This document shows, in pieces, positions 54,262 to 62,400 of a stretch of 64,000 nt of DNA. The DNA is from Candidatus Epilinea brevis. GTDB lineage: Bacteria > Chloroflexota > Anaerolineae > Epilineales > Epilineaceae. Where the stretch lies: positions 186,001-250,000 of the forward strand of contig JADJUE010000011.1 in NCBI GenBank assembly GCA_016710785.1, in the 5' to 3' direction. Numbering within the stretch: the first letter of the stretch is position 1; each line of letters begins with the position of its first letter. Position numbers and translations under genes: made by a program. Under the pieces are notes generated by a model that did no database searches, was not told the DNA's origin, and was given only the letters and a program-made list of their open reading frames with translations.

Positions 54262-54786
54262 ATGCTCAACGCCGCCCGCTACCGCATCAGCCAGGTCGGC
54301 TCCTTCCTGGCCGCCCGCCGCCTCCCGCCCGATGACGGACCGGCGGCCGAGGTGCTGCCGGTTGACCTGCTGGCGTTGTTCCGCCAGATGCCGCCGGAGG
54401 ACCGCCGGCATGCCCTGCGCGTCCTGGCCGACCTGCGCTCGCGCGGCGCCGTGGCGCCGGAGTTGCTACAAGCGGGGCTGTTGCATGACCTGGGCAAGGC
54501 CGGCGCGGGGGTGGGTCTGATCCACCGGGTGGCGCGGGTGGTCCTGCGACGCCGTGTTCCGCCGCTCTGGCGCTGGCTGATCGCTTGCCCCACCGGCTGG
54601 CGGCGGCCCTTCTGGGTGGTGGCGCACCATCCGGAGCGCGGCGCCGTCTGGGTGGAGACGGCGGGTGCGGCACCAGAGGTGGCGGCACTGGTCCGCCACC
54701 ACGAGCAGCGCGCGCCGGCCGAATGGTCGGGTACACCTCTGGCCGGCTGGCACGCGGAGCTGGCCTGGGCGGATGCGCGGTCCTGA
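54262..54786 (+). CDS. HD-domain phosphohydrolase-like protein
   Basis: A 174-residue protein of the HD superfamily: LLHDLGKAG gives the paired His-Asp, followed by VVAHHPERGA and LVRHHEQ. The first metal His of the HD set is not evident (QAGLLHD lacks the usual preceding His). Proteins of this small type are common next to site-2 protease genes and may hydrolyse nucleotides or cyclic dinucleotides. Four base pairs separate it from the protease gene, suggesting co-transcription. Confidence 0.8.
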   Translation: MLNAARYRISQVGSFLAARRLPPDDGPAAEVLPVDLLALFRQMPPEDRRHALRVLADLRSRGAVAPELLQAGLLHDLGKAGAGVGLIHRVARVVLRRRVPPLWRWLIACPTGWRRPFWVVAHHPERGAVWVETAGAAPEVAALVRHHEQRAPAEWSGTPLAGWHAELAWADARS

Positions 54787-54898
54787 CAGCCGGCCCGACC
54801 GCAACCGCCGACCGGTTCATAGCGGACCCGGCCCGGCGGCCGACATCCGCGATCCCATCACTCACGACAAGCACGGTGCCTGTATGCACGGAGCCCCC

Positions 54899-56383
54899 AT
54901 GCCAGCCTCGCGTCGAGTCATCCAACGACTCGCGATCCTGGCCACCTTGTCGCTCGCCAGCCTGGGAACGGGATCCTGCCAGATCCGCTCGGCCCACGTC
55001 GATGCGCCGACCCTCGCGCCCGAGCAGATCGCGGCACCAGCGACGCCTCCCGTCGCGGCGGAGGCCGGGGCAGCTGACGCAACCGGGAAGCCGACAACCG
55101 GCACAGGGGCCACCTCCGTCGCCTACAGCCTGAAGGATGATCCGCCGTTGCCCCCCAGCGGCGTGCTGGACGGCATCCCGGTGGGCTTCACCCGCCAAGG
55201 CCATCCCTACCGCGGCGCCCCCCAGGCACCGCTGACGGTCGAGGAGTTCAGCGACTACCACTGTCCTTTCTGCGCCCGCTTCGCACAGCAGGTGCAGCCG
55301 ACCTTGCTCAAGGACTATGCGGCCACGGGCAAGGTTCGCTTTGTCTTCCGCGAATACCCCATCGTCAGCCTGCATCCCAACGCCGCCAGAGTGTCCGCGG
55401 CGGCCCTCTGCGCGGGAGCGCAGGGAGCAGAGGCCTACTGGACCTTGCACGACGCGCTCTTCGCGCAGCAGGGCGCCTCGACAGGCGCCGTCGACATCGA
55501 CATCTTTCTGGGGGGCTTGGCGGCGTCGGTGGGCCTGGACAGGCCCGCCTTCGACAGCTGCCTGGCCGCGGACGACGCCCTGGTCAGGCGGGTGCAGGCC
55601 GCCGTCGACGCCGGCCGTGCGCTGGGCTTCAACGGCACCCCCAGCTTCATGATCACCGCCGCCGATCCCCCCGCCTCCTACGCCTTCATCGGCGCCCAGC
55701 CCGTGGCACGCTACCGGGCCTGGTTCGACGCCCTCCTGGCCGGCGACGCTCCCCCGGTTGACCCGACGGCCGCGCCGCCCAAGCTGCCCTTCTGGGCCAG
55801 CCCCGAGGGCCTGGCGCCCGACCCGGAGCGGCCGGGGTCGACCCAGGCGGGCGACGCCTTCGCCGGTCAGTCCGACGCGCCGCTCACGGTGGTGGAGTTC
55901 ACGGACTTCCAATGCCCGCCCTGTCGCGACTACGCCTTGGAAGCCCATCCACAGGTGGCAGAGGCCATGATCGACAGCGGGAAGGTGCGCTGGGTGGTCA
56001 AGCACCGCCCGCTTGCGGAGCATCCGCAATCCGCCGTCGCCGCGGCGGCGGCCGAGTGCGCCACGGCGCAAGGCCGCTTCTGGCCGATGTACAGCGCCTT
56101 GTTCCAGGCCGTGGATCGCTGGTCCGTCGCCGCTCCGGAAGAGGCGCTTACAGCGGTGGCTCTGAAAGCGGGCCTCGACGAGACAGCGTTCCGCAGCTGC
56201 CTGGCCGGGCGCGAGGCGATGGGCGCCGTGCTAGCCGATGTGCTGCAAGGCGGCGATATCGCCCCTACCACCCCTACCTTCCTGGTGATCGAGGGCGGCA
56301 GGGGCAGCATCCTACGCGGCGAACGGACGGCCGAGGACCTGATCGCGGTGTTGAGCGGCTGGCGCAGCAACGGATCGGAGTAG
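54899..56383 (+). CDS. exported protein with two DsbA-like thioredoxin domains
   Basis: A 494-residue exported protein. The signal region RLAILATLSLASLGTGSC ends at a cysteine with a weak lipobox (TGSC), so lipidation is possible. Two DsbA/thioredoxin_4 domains follow: the first with APLTVEEFSDYHCPFCARFA, the second with APLTVVEFTDFQCPPCRDYA, keeping CPFC and CPPC. Each has the helical insertion and a downstream cis-Pro strand (NGTPSFMI, TTPTFLVI). The tandem arrangement suggests an oxidase for disulfides, or one oxidase and one isomerase-like site. The start at 54899 is preferred over ATG 54884 because of GGAG. Confidence 0.85.
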   Translation: MPASRRVIQRLAILATLSLASLGTGSCQIRSAHVDAPTLAPEQIAAPATPPVAAEAGAADATGKPTTGTGATSVAYSLKDDPPLPPSGVLDGIPVGFTRQGHPYRGAPQAPLTVEEFSDYHCPFCARFAQQVQPTLLKDYAATGKVRFVFREYPIVSLHPNAARVSAAALCAGAQGAEAYWTLHDALFAQQGASTGAVDIDIFLGGLAASVGLDRPAFDSCLAADDALVRRVQAAVDAGRALGFNGTPSFMITAADPPASYAFIGAQPVARYRAWFDALLAGDAPPVDPTAAPPKLPFWASPEGLAPDPERPGSTQAGDAFAGQSDAPLTVVEFTDFQCPPCRDYALEAHPQVAEAMIDSGKVRWVVKHRPLAEHPQSAVAAAAAECATAQGRFWPMYSALFQAVDRWSVAAPEEALTAVALKAGLDETAFRSCLAGREAMGAVLADVLQGGDIAPTTPTFLVIEGGRGSILRGERTAEDLIAVLSGWRSNGSE

Positions 56384-56384
56384 G

Positions 56385-57179
56385 TTAGACCGGTCGCCGC
56401 CGCGTCCCAACCACGCCGATGAAGGCCGCACCCAGCAGCAGGGCGATCATCGCCCCCTGCAGTGGCATCCCGCCGCCGGAAACCTCCGCACGCAGGTTGG
56501 TCAGATCGACGGCCAGGGGCCCGAAGACATCGAACTGGAAGCACTGGCACTTTGCGCCGGTGCCTGGATACGCGTCGCCCACGCCGTTGCAGGTGGTGCC
56601 GGCGTTGTTGTCGTAGGCGACGCAGACATGCATGTCGTAGCGGTTGTCGTTGTTGCGGTCGGCGCAGGTGAAGGTGACGCTCTGGGTGACCCGCGTCCAG
56701 GTCTGGTTGCCCGCCGCGTCGCCACAGGCGTCGGTGTCGATGTTGCGGTAGGGCGGGCCGGGAGGCGACGCTGTCGCGACGGGGTTGGGCAGGTAGTCGT
56801 GGTAGCAGTTGTCGCCGTCAAGCGCCCCGGTGGCACTCCCGGACAGGTCGACGAAGAACCCGTAGTCGTAGCGGGTCGGCGAGCCGGTGGTGATGTCGAT
56901 GGCGAAGACCGCCGTTCCGGTATCGCCGGAGGTGTTGACGCAGGGGTCGGTCACCGACGAGGCCACGAAGCGCGAGAGCCCACCATCGTTGGCGCTGCAA
57001 CTACCGACCCCGCCCGGTCCGTCCTCGACGCAGAAGTTGCCGGTCTGTTGCGCCTGGGCGGCGGTCGGCCGCAGCAGCCAGGCGACGCCGGCAAGGCCCA
57101 GCGCGACCAGGAGGCGGCCACTGAGGGCCATCGAGGCGCGAAGGGCGGGCGTATTAAAGCCCGGTCGACTCGTCATCAT
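56385..57179 (-). CDS. exported protein with C-terminal anchor signal
   Basis: A 264-residue protein. The N-terminal signal runs to about TAAQAQ. The mature part is cysteine-rich (about 10 Cys, for example GNFCVEDGPGGVGSCSAND) and beta-strand-like, with Asp/Asn turns (DRNNDNRYDMHVCV). It ends GGMPLQGAMIALLLGAAFIG followed by VVGTRRRPV: a short Pro-containing motif, one helix and an Arg cluster, the plan of PEP-CTERM, IPTL-CTERM and similar sorting signals. It does not fit any of them exactly. No sorting transpeptidase is in the window. Its stop is 1 bp from the tandem-DsbA gene's stop on the opposite strand. Confidence 0.7.
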   Translation of the reverse strand: MMTSRPGFNTPALRASMALSGRLLVALGLAGVAWLLRPTAAQAQQTGNFCVEDGPGGVGSCSANDGGLSRFVASSVTDPCVNTSGDTGTAVFAIDITTGSPTRYDYGFFVDLSGSATGALDGDNCYHDYLPNPVATASPPGPPYRNIDTDACGDAAGNQTWTRVTQSVTFTCADRNNDNRYDMHVCVAYDNNAGTTCNGVGDAYPGTGAKCQCFQFDVFGPLAVDLTNLRAEVSGGGMPLQGAMIALLLGAAFIGVVGTRRRPV

Positions 57180-57252
57180 TCGCTCCCGCCAATCCAGGGG
57201 AAGCCGCACAGAACGCCCCGCATCGAAGGCGCCATCTGAGGGCAACTTATAA

Positions 57253-57270
57253 GGTCATCTGCCTGTGACC
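57253..57270. promoter_or_regulatory. GGTCA-8-TGACC inverted repeat
   Basis: The dyad GGTCA (57253-57257) / TGACC (57266-57270) directly abuts TTATAAG, which read on the minus strand gives a TATAAG -10 for the exported-protein gene at 57179. An operator placed on the -10/-35 spacer would fit. Confidence 0.4.
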
Positions 57271-57305
57271 GGACGCCTCGCCGGGGAGCCGTCCGCCGAA
57301 ACCAA

Positions 57306-57328
57306 CTGAACTCGATTCTCGAATTCAG
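57306..57328. promoter_or_regulatory. 10-bp inverted repeat in the divergent intergenic region
   Basis: CTGAACTCGA (57306-57315) and TCGAATTCAG (57319-57328) are inverted with one mismatch and a 3-bp spacer. The region lies between two divergent genes and is relatively AT-rich. Confidence 0.4.
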
Positions 57329-57474
57329 GATATCTTTGGTCGGCGAAGGATGCAAGTGCTTACAAGCCGACAGCCCGACGCCGCGATCCGAGCCCCGTGC
57401 CCTCCCCGGCCCCGAAGGGTTGCCAGGCGCCACTCCGAGGTATACGCTTCGCCACAGGAGGCGATCGACAGTTC

Positions 57475-58485
57475 ATGGACCTTCACGACACATCGGGGCC
57501 GGCTCCCCTTGAGGACGCCGCACACACCATCGCCGTCATCGGCCTGGGGCCTCACGGGCTGGCCCTCGGCCGGGCCCTGCACGCGCTCAGGACCAGCTAC
57601 CGCATCCTCGGCCATGACCGGGAGCCGGAGCGCGCCCGCGCCGCCGTGGCCGCGGGGGCCGTCGACCGCGCGGTCTGGACCCTGCCCGCCGCCGTGGAGG
57701 AAGCCGATCTGGTCTTTCTCTGCGAGCCCGTGGACCAGACCCTGGAGACCCTGGAGCTGATCGCCCCCCACCTCAAGGCCGAGGCCATGGTCACCGATAT
57801 CGCGCCCCTCAAGGCTCCCATCCTGGAACGCGCCGCGGCGGTGCTGCCGGCCGGCGTGGCTTTTGTCGGAGGGCATCCCATCCTGTCCCCCGCGCGATCC
57901 GCCGCGCCGGACGGTGACGCCCGGGCCCCGTTCCGCGGCGCTGTCTGGTGCGTCTGCGCCCCCTCCCGAACCCATCCGGACGCCGTCGCCGCCCTGGAGC
58001 GCCTGCTCCGCGCCCTTCAGGCGCGACCCTTGTACATCGACGCCGCGGAGCACGACGCTCTGGCCGGTGGCGCCCTCCTCCTGCCCATCCTGGGGGAGTT
58101 GGCCTTCCTCGGCGCCTTGGACCAGAGCCCCTCCGTCGGTGACCTGCGTCGTCTGGGCGCTCCCGCCCTCCTAGCCCGCCTGGGCAATGTCGCAGACCTG
58201 AGCGCCGCGGTCGCCCCTCTGGCCCAGGCCGACCCCGCCGGGCTTCTCCGCTGGCTGGACGCCCAGCAGCTGGCGCTGGCACAACTGCGCGACGCCCTCG
58301 AAGCCGGCGGCGACGCCTGGCAGGCCTGGCTGGACGAGGCGCTTGCCCGCTGCGCCGCCTGGGAGCAGCCGGAGGATCGGCAGGACGGTTTCGACCGGGC
58401 GCTCGCCGAGGCGCCGCGCAGCCTGGAGCTGGGACGGCGCTTCTTCGGCCGCTGGGGTCGGGCGCGGCCCTCCCCTGGCGGCTGA
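57475..58485 (+). CDS. prephenate dehydrogenase family protein (TyrA-like)
   Basis: A 336-residue NAD(P)-dependent enzyme of the TyrA family, which oxidatively decarboxylates prephenate or arogenate toward tyrosine. The Rossmann motif is TIAVIGLGPHGLALGRAL. The family signature appears as FVGGHPILSP (usually GGHPMAG), which keeps the His, and the helical dimer region is in the C-terminal half (EHDALAGGALLLPILGELAF). The active-site details cannot be fully checked. AGGAGG lies 12 nt before the ATG, longer than usual, and a TATACG box is at 57441. Confidence 0.72.
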   Translation: MDLHDTSGPAPLEDAAHTIAVIGLGPHGLALGRALHALRTSYRILGHDREPERARAAVAAGAVDRAVWTLPAAVEEADLVFLCEPVDQTLETLELIAPHLKAEAMVTDIAPLKAPILERAAAVLPAGVAFVGGHPILSPARSAAPDGDARAPFRGAVWCVCAPSRTHPDAVAALERLLRALQARPLYIDAAEHDALAGGALLLPILGELAFLGALDQSPSVGDLRRLGAPALLARLGNVADLSAAVAPLAQADPAGLLRWLDAQQLALAQLRDALEAGGDAWQAWLDEALARCAAWEQPEDRQDGFDRALAEAPRSLELGRRFFGRWGRARPSPGG

Positions 58486-58497
58486 CACTCCGGCCGC

Positions 58498-58520
58498 GGC
58501 GCAAGCGAAAGGCTCGCGCC
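58498..58520 (+). terminator. possible terminator hairpin after the TyrA-like gene
   Basis: GGCGCAAGC (58498-58506) and GCTCGCGCC (58512-58520) pair with one mismatch over GAAAG. There is no U-tract. Confidence 0.35.
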
Positions 58521-58535
58521 TGCGTCAGCACACGA

Positions 58536-58541
58536 TAGAAT
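58536..58541 (+). promoter_or_regulatory. TAGAAT -10 box of the second glycan locus
   Basis: TAGAAT ends 10 nt before the ATG at 58552, with no ribosome site. It is near-leaderless rather than strictly leaderless. Confidence 0.45.
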
Positions 58542-58551
58542 AGCCCCCGTC

Positions 58552-59874
58552 ATGATCCCCCAGTCCCTCTCCCTGCCCTCATCCAGCCAGGGGACCCGCG
58601 GTACGACGCCCGTCAGCACCGGCGCCTCCGACGCGGTCCGGCCCATCGGTTCGCCCGCCCTGGGCAGACCGCTGCGCATCCTGATGGTTGCCCCCACCAG
58701 CTTCTTCCTCGACTACGGCTGTCACGTGCGCATCCTGGAGGAGGCGCGGGTGCTGCTGGGCCGGGGGCAGCAGGTGCGCATCGTCACCTACGCCAACGGG
58801 CAGGACATGGCCGGCCTGGACATCCGCCGCTGCTTGACCATCCCCTGGCGGCGCGATTTCGAGGTCGGCTCCAGCCGGCACAAGCTGGGGCTGGACCTCT
58901 TCCTTAGCGCCGCCGTCCTGCGCGCGGCCTGGTCCTTTCGACCGGACATCATCCACGGCCACCTGCATGAGGGGGCCCTGATCGGCGGGGCGGTGGCGCG
59001 CGTCTTCAACAAGCCCCTGGTCTTCGACTTTCAGGGTAGCCTCACCGGAGAGATGGTCGACCACGGCTTCCTGCGCCGCGACGGACGCGTCTACGGGCCG
59101 ATGCGGCGGCTGGAACGCTTGATCGACCACCTGCCATCGGTCATCATGCACAGCTCGCAGAACGCGGCGGAGCATCTGCGGCAGGATTTCGGCGTACCCC
59201 AACGGCGGCTCTTCAGCCTGCCGGATTTCGTCAACACCGCGGTCTTCCGCCCCGACGTCCTGACCGCGTCTGAGCGCGAGGCTGAGCGCGCCACCCTGGG
59301 CATCCCGCCGGGACGCCAGGTCATCGCCTACCTGGGGCTGCTGGCCCGTCACCAGGGCACGGACCTGCTGATGGAGGCCGCCCGGCAGGTGGTGGCGGCG
59401 CGCCCGGACAGCCATTTCCTGGTCATGGGCTTTCCCGGCATGGACCAGTACGCCGCCCAGGCGGCGGCCTTGGGCATCGCGGGGCACGTGACCTTCACCG
59501 GCCGGGTGCCCTACGCCCTGGCCCCACGGCGTCTGGCCCTGGGAGACATCGCCGTCGCGCCGAAGATCGCGGAAACGGAAGGCAGCGGCAAGTTGATGAA
59601 CTACATGGCCATGGGCCTGCCCACGGTGGCCTTCGACCTGCCGGTCTGCCGGGAATACCTGGGCGAGAGCGCTCTGCGCGTGCCGCCCGGCGACGCGGGG
59701 GGCTTTGCCGCAGCCATCCTGGGCCTGCTGGCCGATCCCCAGGGCGCCGCGACGATGGGGCGGCGCCTGCGGCTGCGCGCAGTGGAGAGCTACGACTGGT
59801 CCCGCGGCGGCGACATCCTGATGGCGGCCTATGACAGCGCCCTGCGCAGCCGGTCCCTGAAGGCGGCGGCGTGA
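58552..59874 (+). CDS. glycosyltransferase family 4
   Basis: A 440-residue GT4 enzyme. The acceptor half has PLRILMVAPTSFFLDYGCHV and IIHGHLHEGALIGG. The donor half has VIAYLGLLARHQGTDLLMEA and EGSGKLMNYMAMGLPTVAFD with the conserved glutamates. The first 40 residues are disordered. It begins a second glycan locus and overlaps the permease gene by 4 bp. Confidence 0.88.
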   Translation: MIPQSLSLPSSSQGTRGTTPVSTGASDAVRPIGSPALGRPLRILMVAPTSFFLDYGCHVRILEEARVLLGRGQQVRIVTYANGQDMAGLDIRRCLTIPWRRDFEVGSSRHKLGLDLFLSAAVLRAAWSFRPDIIHGHLHEGALIGGAVARVFNKPLVFDFQGSLTGEMVDHGFLRRDGRVYGPMRRLERLIDHLPSVIMHSSQNAAEHLRQDFGVPQRRLFSLPDFVNTAVFRPDVLTASEREAERATLGIPPGRQVIAYLGLLARHQGTDLLMEAARQVVAARPDSHFLVMGFPGMDQYAAQAAALGIAGHVTFTGRVPYALAPRRLALGDIAVAPKIAETEGSGKLMNYMAMGLPTVAFDLPVCREYLGESALRVPPGDAGGFAAAILGLLADPQGAATMGRRLRLRAVESYDWSRGGDILMAAYDSALRSRSLKAAA

Positions 59875-60824
59875 GCGCGACCGTAGGGCCGGAGCGGGCA
59901 GGTGCACCGGACGGGCCATCGGTGCTGGATCGAAACTCGGTGCCGGGTCGGGCCGCGGGCGGCGGCATGCTGACGCGCCCGGGACGGGAGATTCCGCTGC
60001 GCAGCCGCGCCGCCGAGCTCTGGCGCTACCGGCATCTGGTGCGCAGCCTGGTGGTCAGAGACTTGAAGGTGCGCTACCGCAGCTCGGTGCTGGGCTTCCT
60101 ATGGTCCTTGATCAACCCGCTACTGATGATGGCGGTGCTCTCGCTGGTCTTCGGGGTCTTCTTCCCCAACAACCAGGTGCGGCACAACCATGTCTTCATC
60201 CTGGTAGCCATCCTGCCCTGGAACTGGTTCAGCGCCGCGGTGGCGGGGGGCATGATGAGCGTGGTGTCCAACGCCCCGCTGATCAACAAGGTCTACTTCC
60301 CGCGCGAGATCCTGCCCCTCAGCCTGGTGCTCTCGGAGCTGGTCAACTTCCTCTTCGCCCTGCCGGTGCTGGCGGCCATCATCCTCCTGGCGGGCATCCC
60401 CCTGACCGTCCACGCCTTGTGGCTACCGGTGATCATCTTTATCCAGGCGGTCTTCACCCTGGGCATCGTCCTCCTTCTGGCCACGGCCAACGTGTACTAC
60501 CGCGACACGGGCATCATCATGGGCGTGGTCCTGCAGGCCTGGTTCTTCTTGACCCCCATCTTCTACGACGCCTCCAACTACGACCACTTCTCGGCGCGCC
60601 TCGGTCCGCTGGGCATCACCGGCTCCCGCCTGGCCTACATCCTCAACCCCATGGCCAGCCTCATCGCCAACTACCGCGTGATCCTCTACGGCTCGCCCCA
60701 GGGGCCGCCGACGGCGCCGGACCTGCTCTTTCTGGGCCGCACGGCGTTGACGGCGGTCATCGTCCTGACGGCCGGCTACTGGTTCTTCCACCGCCACAGC
60801 GGACAGTTCAGCGAGGTGGTGTGA
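59871..60824 (+). CDS. ABC-2 polysaccharide export permease (Wzm/TagG-like)
   Basis: A 317-residue permease with six helices. Family marks are RHLVRSLVVRDLKVRYRSSV, LGFLWSLINPLLMMAVLSLV and the DTGIIMGVVLQAWFFLTPIF segment. It would export undecaprenyl-linked glycans or teichoic-acid-like polymers. The first 45 residues are a non-conserved extension. The start is a GTG overlapping the GT4 stop. The matching Wzt ATPase is not next to it, which is unusual. Confidence 0.88.
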   Translation: MSATVGPERAGAPDGPSVLDRNSVPGRAAGGGMLTRPGREIPLRSRAAELWRYRHLVRSLVVRDLKVRYRSSVLGFLWSLINPLLMMAVLSLVFGVFFPNNQVRHNHVFILVAILPWNWFSAAVAGGMMSVVSNAPLINKVYFPREILPLSLVLSELVNFLFALPVLAAIILLAGIPLTVHALWLPVIIFIQAVFTLGIVLLLATANVYYRDTGIIMGVVLQAWFFLTPIFYDASNYDHFSARLGPLGITGSRLAYILNPMASLIANYRVILYGSPQGPPTAPDLLFLGRTALTAVIVLTAGYWFFHRHSGQFSEVV

Positions 60825-60836
60825 GCGGGAAGAGAT

Positions 60837-61624
60837 GTGGCTGATGGGCATGCGCGGGAGCGGGCCGCAAACCCCTGCTCGCCGGACGCCGCCTGCGAAC
60901 CCGTGAACCGCGCCGCGACCATCGCCGCCCTGGCCTGGCTGCTGCTCACGACCCTGCTCCTGGCGGGCTTGTCGGGACCGCACGACGACGGCCAGCTGGA
61001 CACGCGCACGCCTGCCCCGCCTTTGCGGGCGGGGCGCGTCTTGGAGCAACGCTTCACGGCGGTGGCGGACCGCTTGACGGCGGTGGAGCTGGTGCTGGCC
61101 AACTATGCCAAGACGGCGGATGGGAACTTGGCGGTGGGGGGCATGGGTCGTGGCGGATGGACGGAGGTGGGCGGGGCCGGCGGCTGGCGGCCTGGGAGAT
61201 CCCGTGTGCCTCGGTGGTCGACAACGCCTGGCGGCGCTTCGAGCTGCCCGCGCCGGCCATTGGCATCGAGGGCCATCTGCTGGCCCTGCGGCTGGCCCGG
61301 CCGCAGGCGGAGGGTGATCCGGTGACCGTCTGGACCAGCGGCGGCGACGCCTGGCCGGGTCCGGAGGCCAGCTTCGATGGCGCGCCGCTGCCGGGCGACC
61401 TGGCGCTGCGCTTGCGCTACGAACCAGGTCGGATGCAAGCCATCGCCAGCCGCTTCCGGCGCATCGGGCTGGCGCCGGCGTCCGGAATGCTGCTGGTGGC
61501 CGGTCTGGCCTTCGGTGCTGTGCTGACGATGGTTGCCCTGTGGAGCGTTCCAGATCTCAGTCCGCCCGGGCTCCCGCCAGATCCTCCGGACCCCATGCCG
61601 CCGGCAGCAACTGGGCCAGGGTGA
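60837..61624 (+). pseudogene. membrane-anchored glycan-locus protein with one frameshift
   Basis: Two plus-strand frames complement each other. The first (to about 61130-61190) encodes an N-terminal anchor (AATIAALAWLLLTTLLLAGL) and FTAVADRLTAVELVLANYAK. The second continues RLAAWEIPCASVVDNAWRRF, LALRLARPQAEGDPVTVWTS and a final helix. Together they resemble the soluble beta-domain often seen in polysaccharide-synthesis membrane proteins (F..L..V.LWLA.Y, DN..F.F....). A run of six Gs at about 61135-61140 is a likely deletion site; the length plus one base is a multiple of three (262 residues). The tail overlaps cdd by 68 bp. Confidence 0.6.
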
Positions 61625-61967
61625 AGCGCCGGACGGGCAGCGCGGGATCCGCGGCGGCGACGAGGATGGGCAGCTCCGGCGGGCCGAACTCGGCGAGCAC
61701 CTGGCGGCAAAAGCCGCAGGGGGTGCCGCCATTGAGGGTGACCACAGCCACCATCGACAGGCGGCGGGCGCCGGCGGACACCGCCGTGGTCACGGCCACC
61801 CGCTCGGCGCAGACGGTGGCCCCATACATGGCGTTCTCCACGTTGCAGCCGCCGAAGACGCGGCCATCGTCGGTCAGCACCGCCGCCCCCACGGCGTAGC
61901 CGCTGTAGGGGGCGTAAGCCTGGAGGCGTGCGGAGCGGGCGGCGGCCAGGAGGGTGTGCTCGTCCAT
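61557..61967 (-). CDS. cdd: cytidine deaminase
   Basis: A 136-residue homotetrameric-type zinc enzyme deaminating cytidine and deoxycytidine in pyrimidine salvage. The zinc site is visible: CAE (Cys53, Glu55 as proton shuttle) and PCGFC (Cys84, Cys87). YAPYSGYAVGAAVLTDDG and GCNVENAMYGATV are the substrate-binding segments. The start ATG at 61967 is preferred; upstream in-frame codons have no conserved content. It is convergent with the frameshifted gene, and their 3' ends overlap by 68 bp. Confidence 0.93.
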   Translation of the reverse strand: MDEHTLLAAARSARLQAYAPYSGYAVGAAVLTDDGRVFGGCNVENAMYGATVCAERVAVTTAVSAGARRLSMVAVVTLNGGTPCGFCRQVLAEFGPPELPILVAAADPALPVRRFTLAQLLPAAWGPEDLAGARAD

Positions 61968-62170
61968 GGGATGATCATGGACCGGAGGCGGCTGTCGGTC
62001 CAGCCGGGCAGGCGTGGACATCTTCAGCACCCACCGTTAAGGCCCTCGAAAGTTGCCCCGACTGAGTGCCTCCAGGCGGCGTTCGCGAGGGGCGCGAGTT
62101 CGGTTGACCTGATGCGCCTTCATGGCGTGGCCAGGTCCGCTCCGTCGATGCGCGCCAGGTCCAATCCAGC

Positions 62171-62176
62171 TAGAAT
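62171..62176 (+). promoter_or_regulatory. GCTAGAAT -10 box before the micro-ORF
   Basis: TAGAAT ends 10 nt before the micro-ORF ATG at 62187. The preceding GC matches the GCTA context seen at several other promoters here. There is no -35. Confidence 0.35.
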
Positions 62177-62186
62177 CGAAGGCATC

Positions 62187-62210
62187 ATGTTACGGCAGCG
62201 ACCGGTGTAA
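62187..62210 (+). CDS. candidate 7-codon micro-ORF MLRQRPV
   Basis: ATG to TAA encodes MLRQRPV. The second codon is TTA, a Leu codon that is very rare in this GC-rich DNA. It lies upstream of leuS, so a leader peptide sensing charged tRNA-Leu can be imagined, but one codon is weak evidence. Confidence 0.25.
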   Translation: MLRQRPV

Positions 62211-62238
62211 CGGCGGTGTCAAGTAGCCGGTCGTTACA
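62199..62238. promoter_or_regulatory. overlapping inverted repeats (competing stems or operator)
   Basis: CGACCGG (62199-62205) is complementary to CCGGTCG (62227-62233), and TGTAACG (62206-62212) to CGTTACA (62232-62238). The two pairings overlap and exclude one another. The right half-site coincides with the GTTACA -35 element at 62233-62238. Confidence 0.4.
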
Positions 62239-62261
62239 GCGATCCAAATTATGCCTAAAAT
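62233..62261 (+). promoter_or_regulatory. promoter before the structured leader
   Basis: GTTACA (62233-62238), a 17-bp spacer and TAAAAT (62256-62261) give a fair promoter with transcription starting near 62268. Confidence 0.45.
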
Positions 62262-62267
62262 GATGCC

Positions 62268-62362
62268 GTGACCGGGAAACTCAGGCGCTGACGGGTGGAA
62301 GACTGGGCAACCCGGGAAGCCGGGCGAAAGTCTCCGCCGTGGGAAACGACCGGCAGCTGCCG
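62268..62362 (+). ncRNA. candidate structured leader or small RNA before leuS
   Basis: A promoter precedes this segment. ACGG-TGGA-GACT (62291-62304, with single-base bulges at 62295 and 62300) pairs with AGTC-TCCG-CCGT (62329-62340), and inside it CCCGG (62311-62315) pairs with CCGGG (62320-62324) around a GAAG tetraloop. GGGAAAC occurs on both sides of the stem. The palindrome CGGCAGCTGCCG ends the segment. I cannot assign it to a known riboswitch or T-box; the core T-box sequence is absent. Confidence 0.4.
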
Positions 62363-62400
62363 CCCCCACCCGTCGCTCGCCCGCCCCCCTCCACCCCTCG

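Noticed and set aside
54287..56071. A 594-codon minus-strand frame opposite the HD and tandem-DsbA genes
   Set aside because: No recognisable domain, whereas both plus-strand genes have clear motifs.
62268..62362. ZTP, SAM or T-box riboswitch before leuS
   Set aside because: Pieces such as GTGAC and CCGGGAAGC recall ZTP, and GGGTGGAA recalls a T-box, but the required order, loops and the T-box core sequence are missing.
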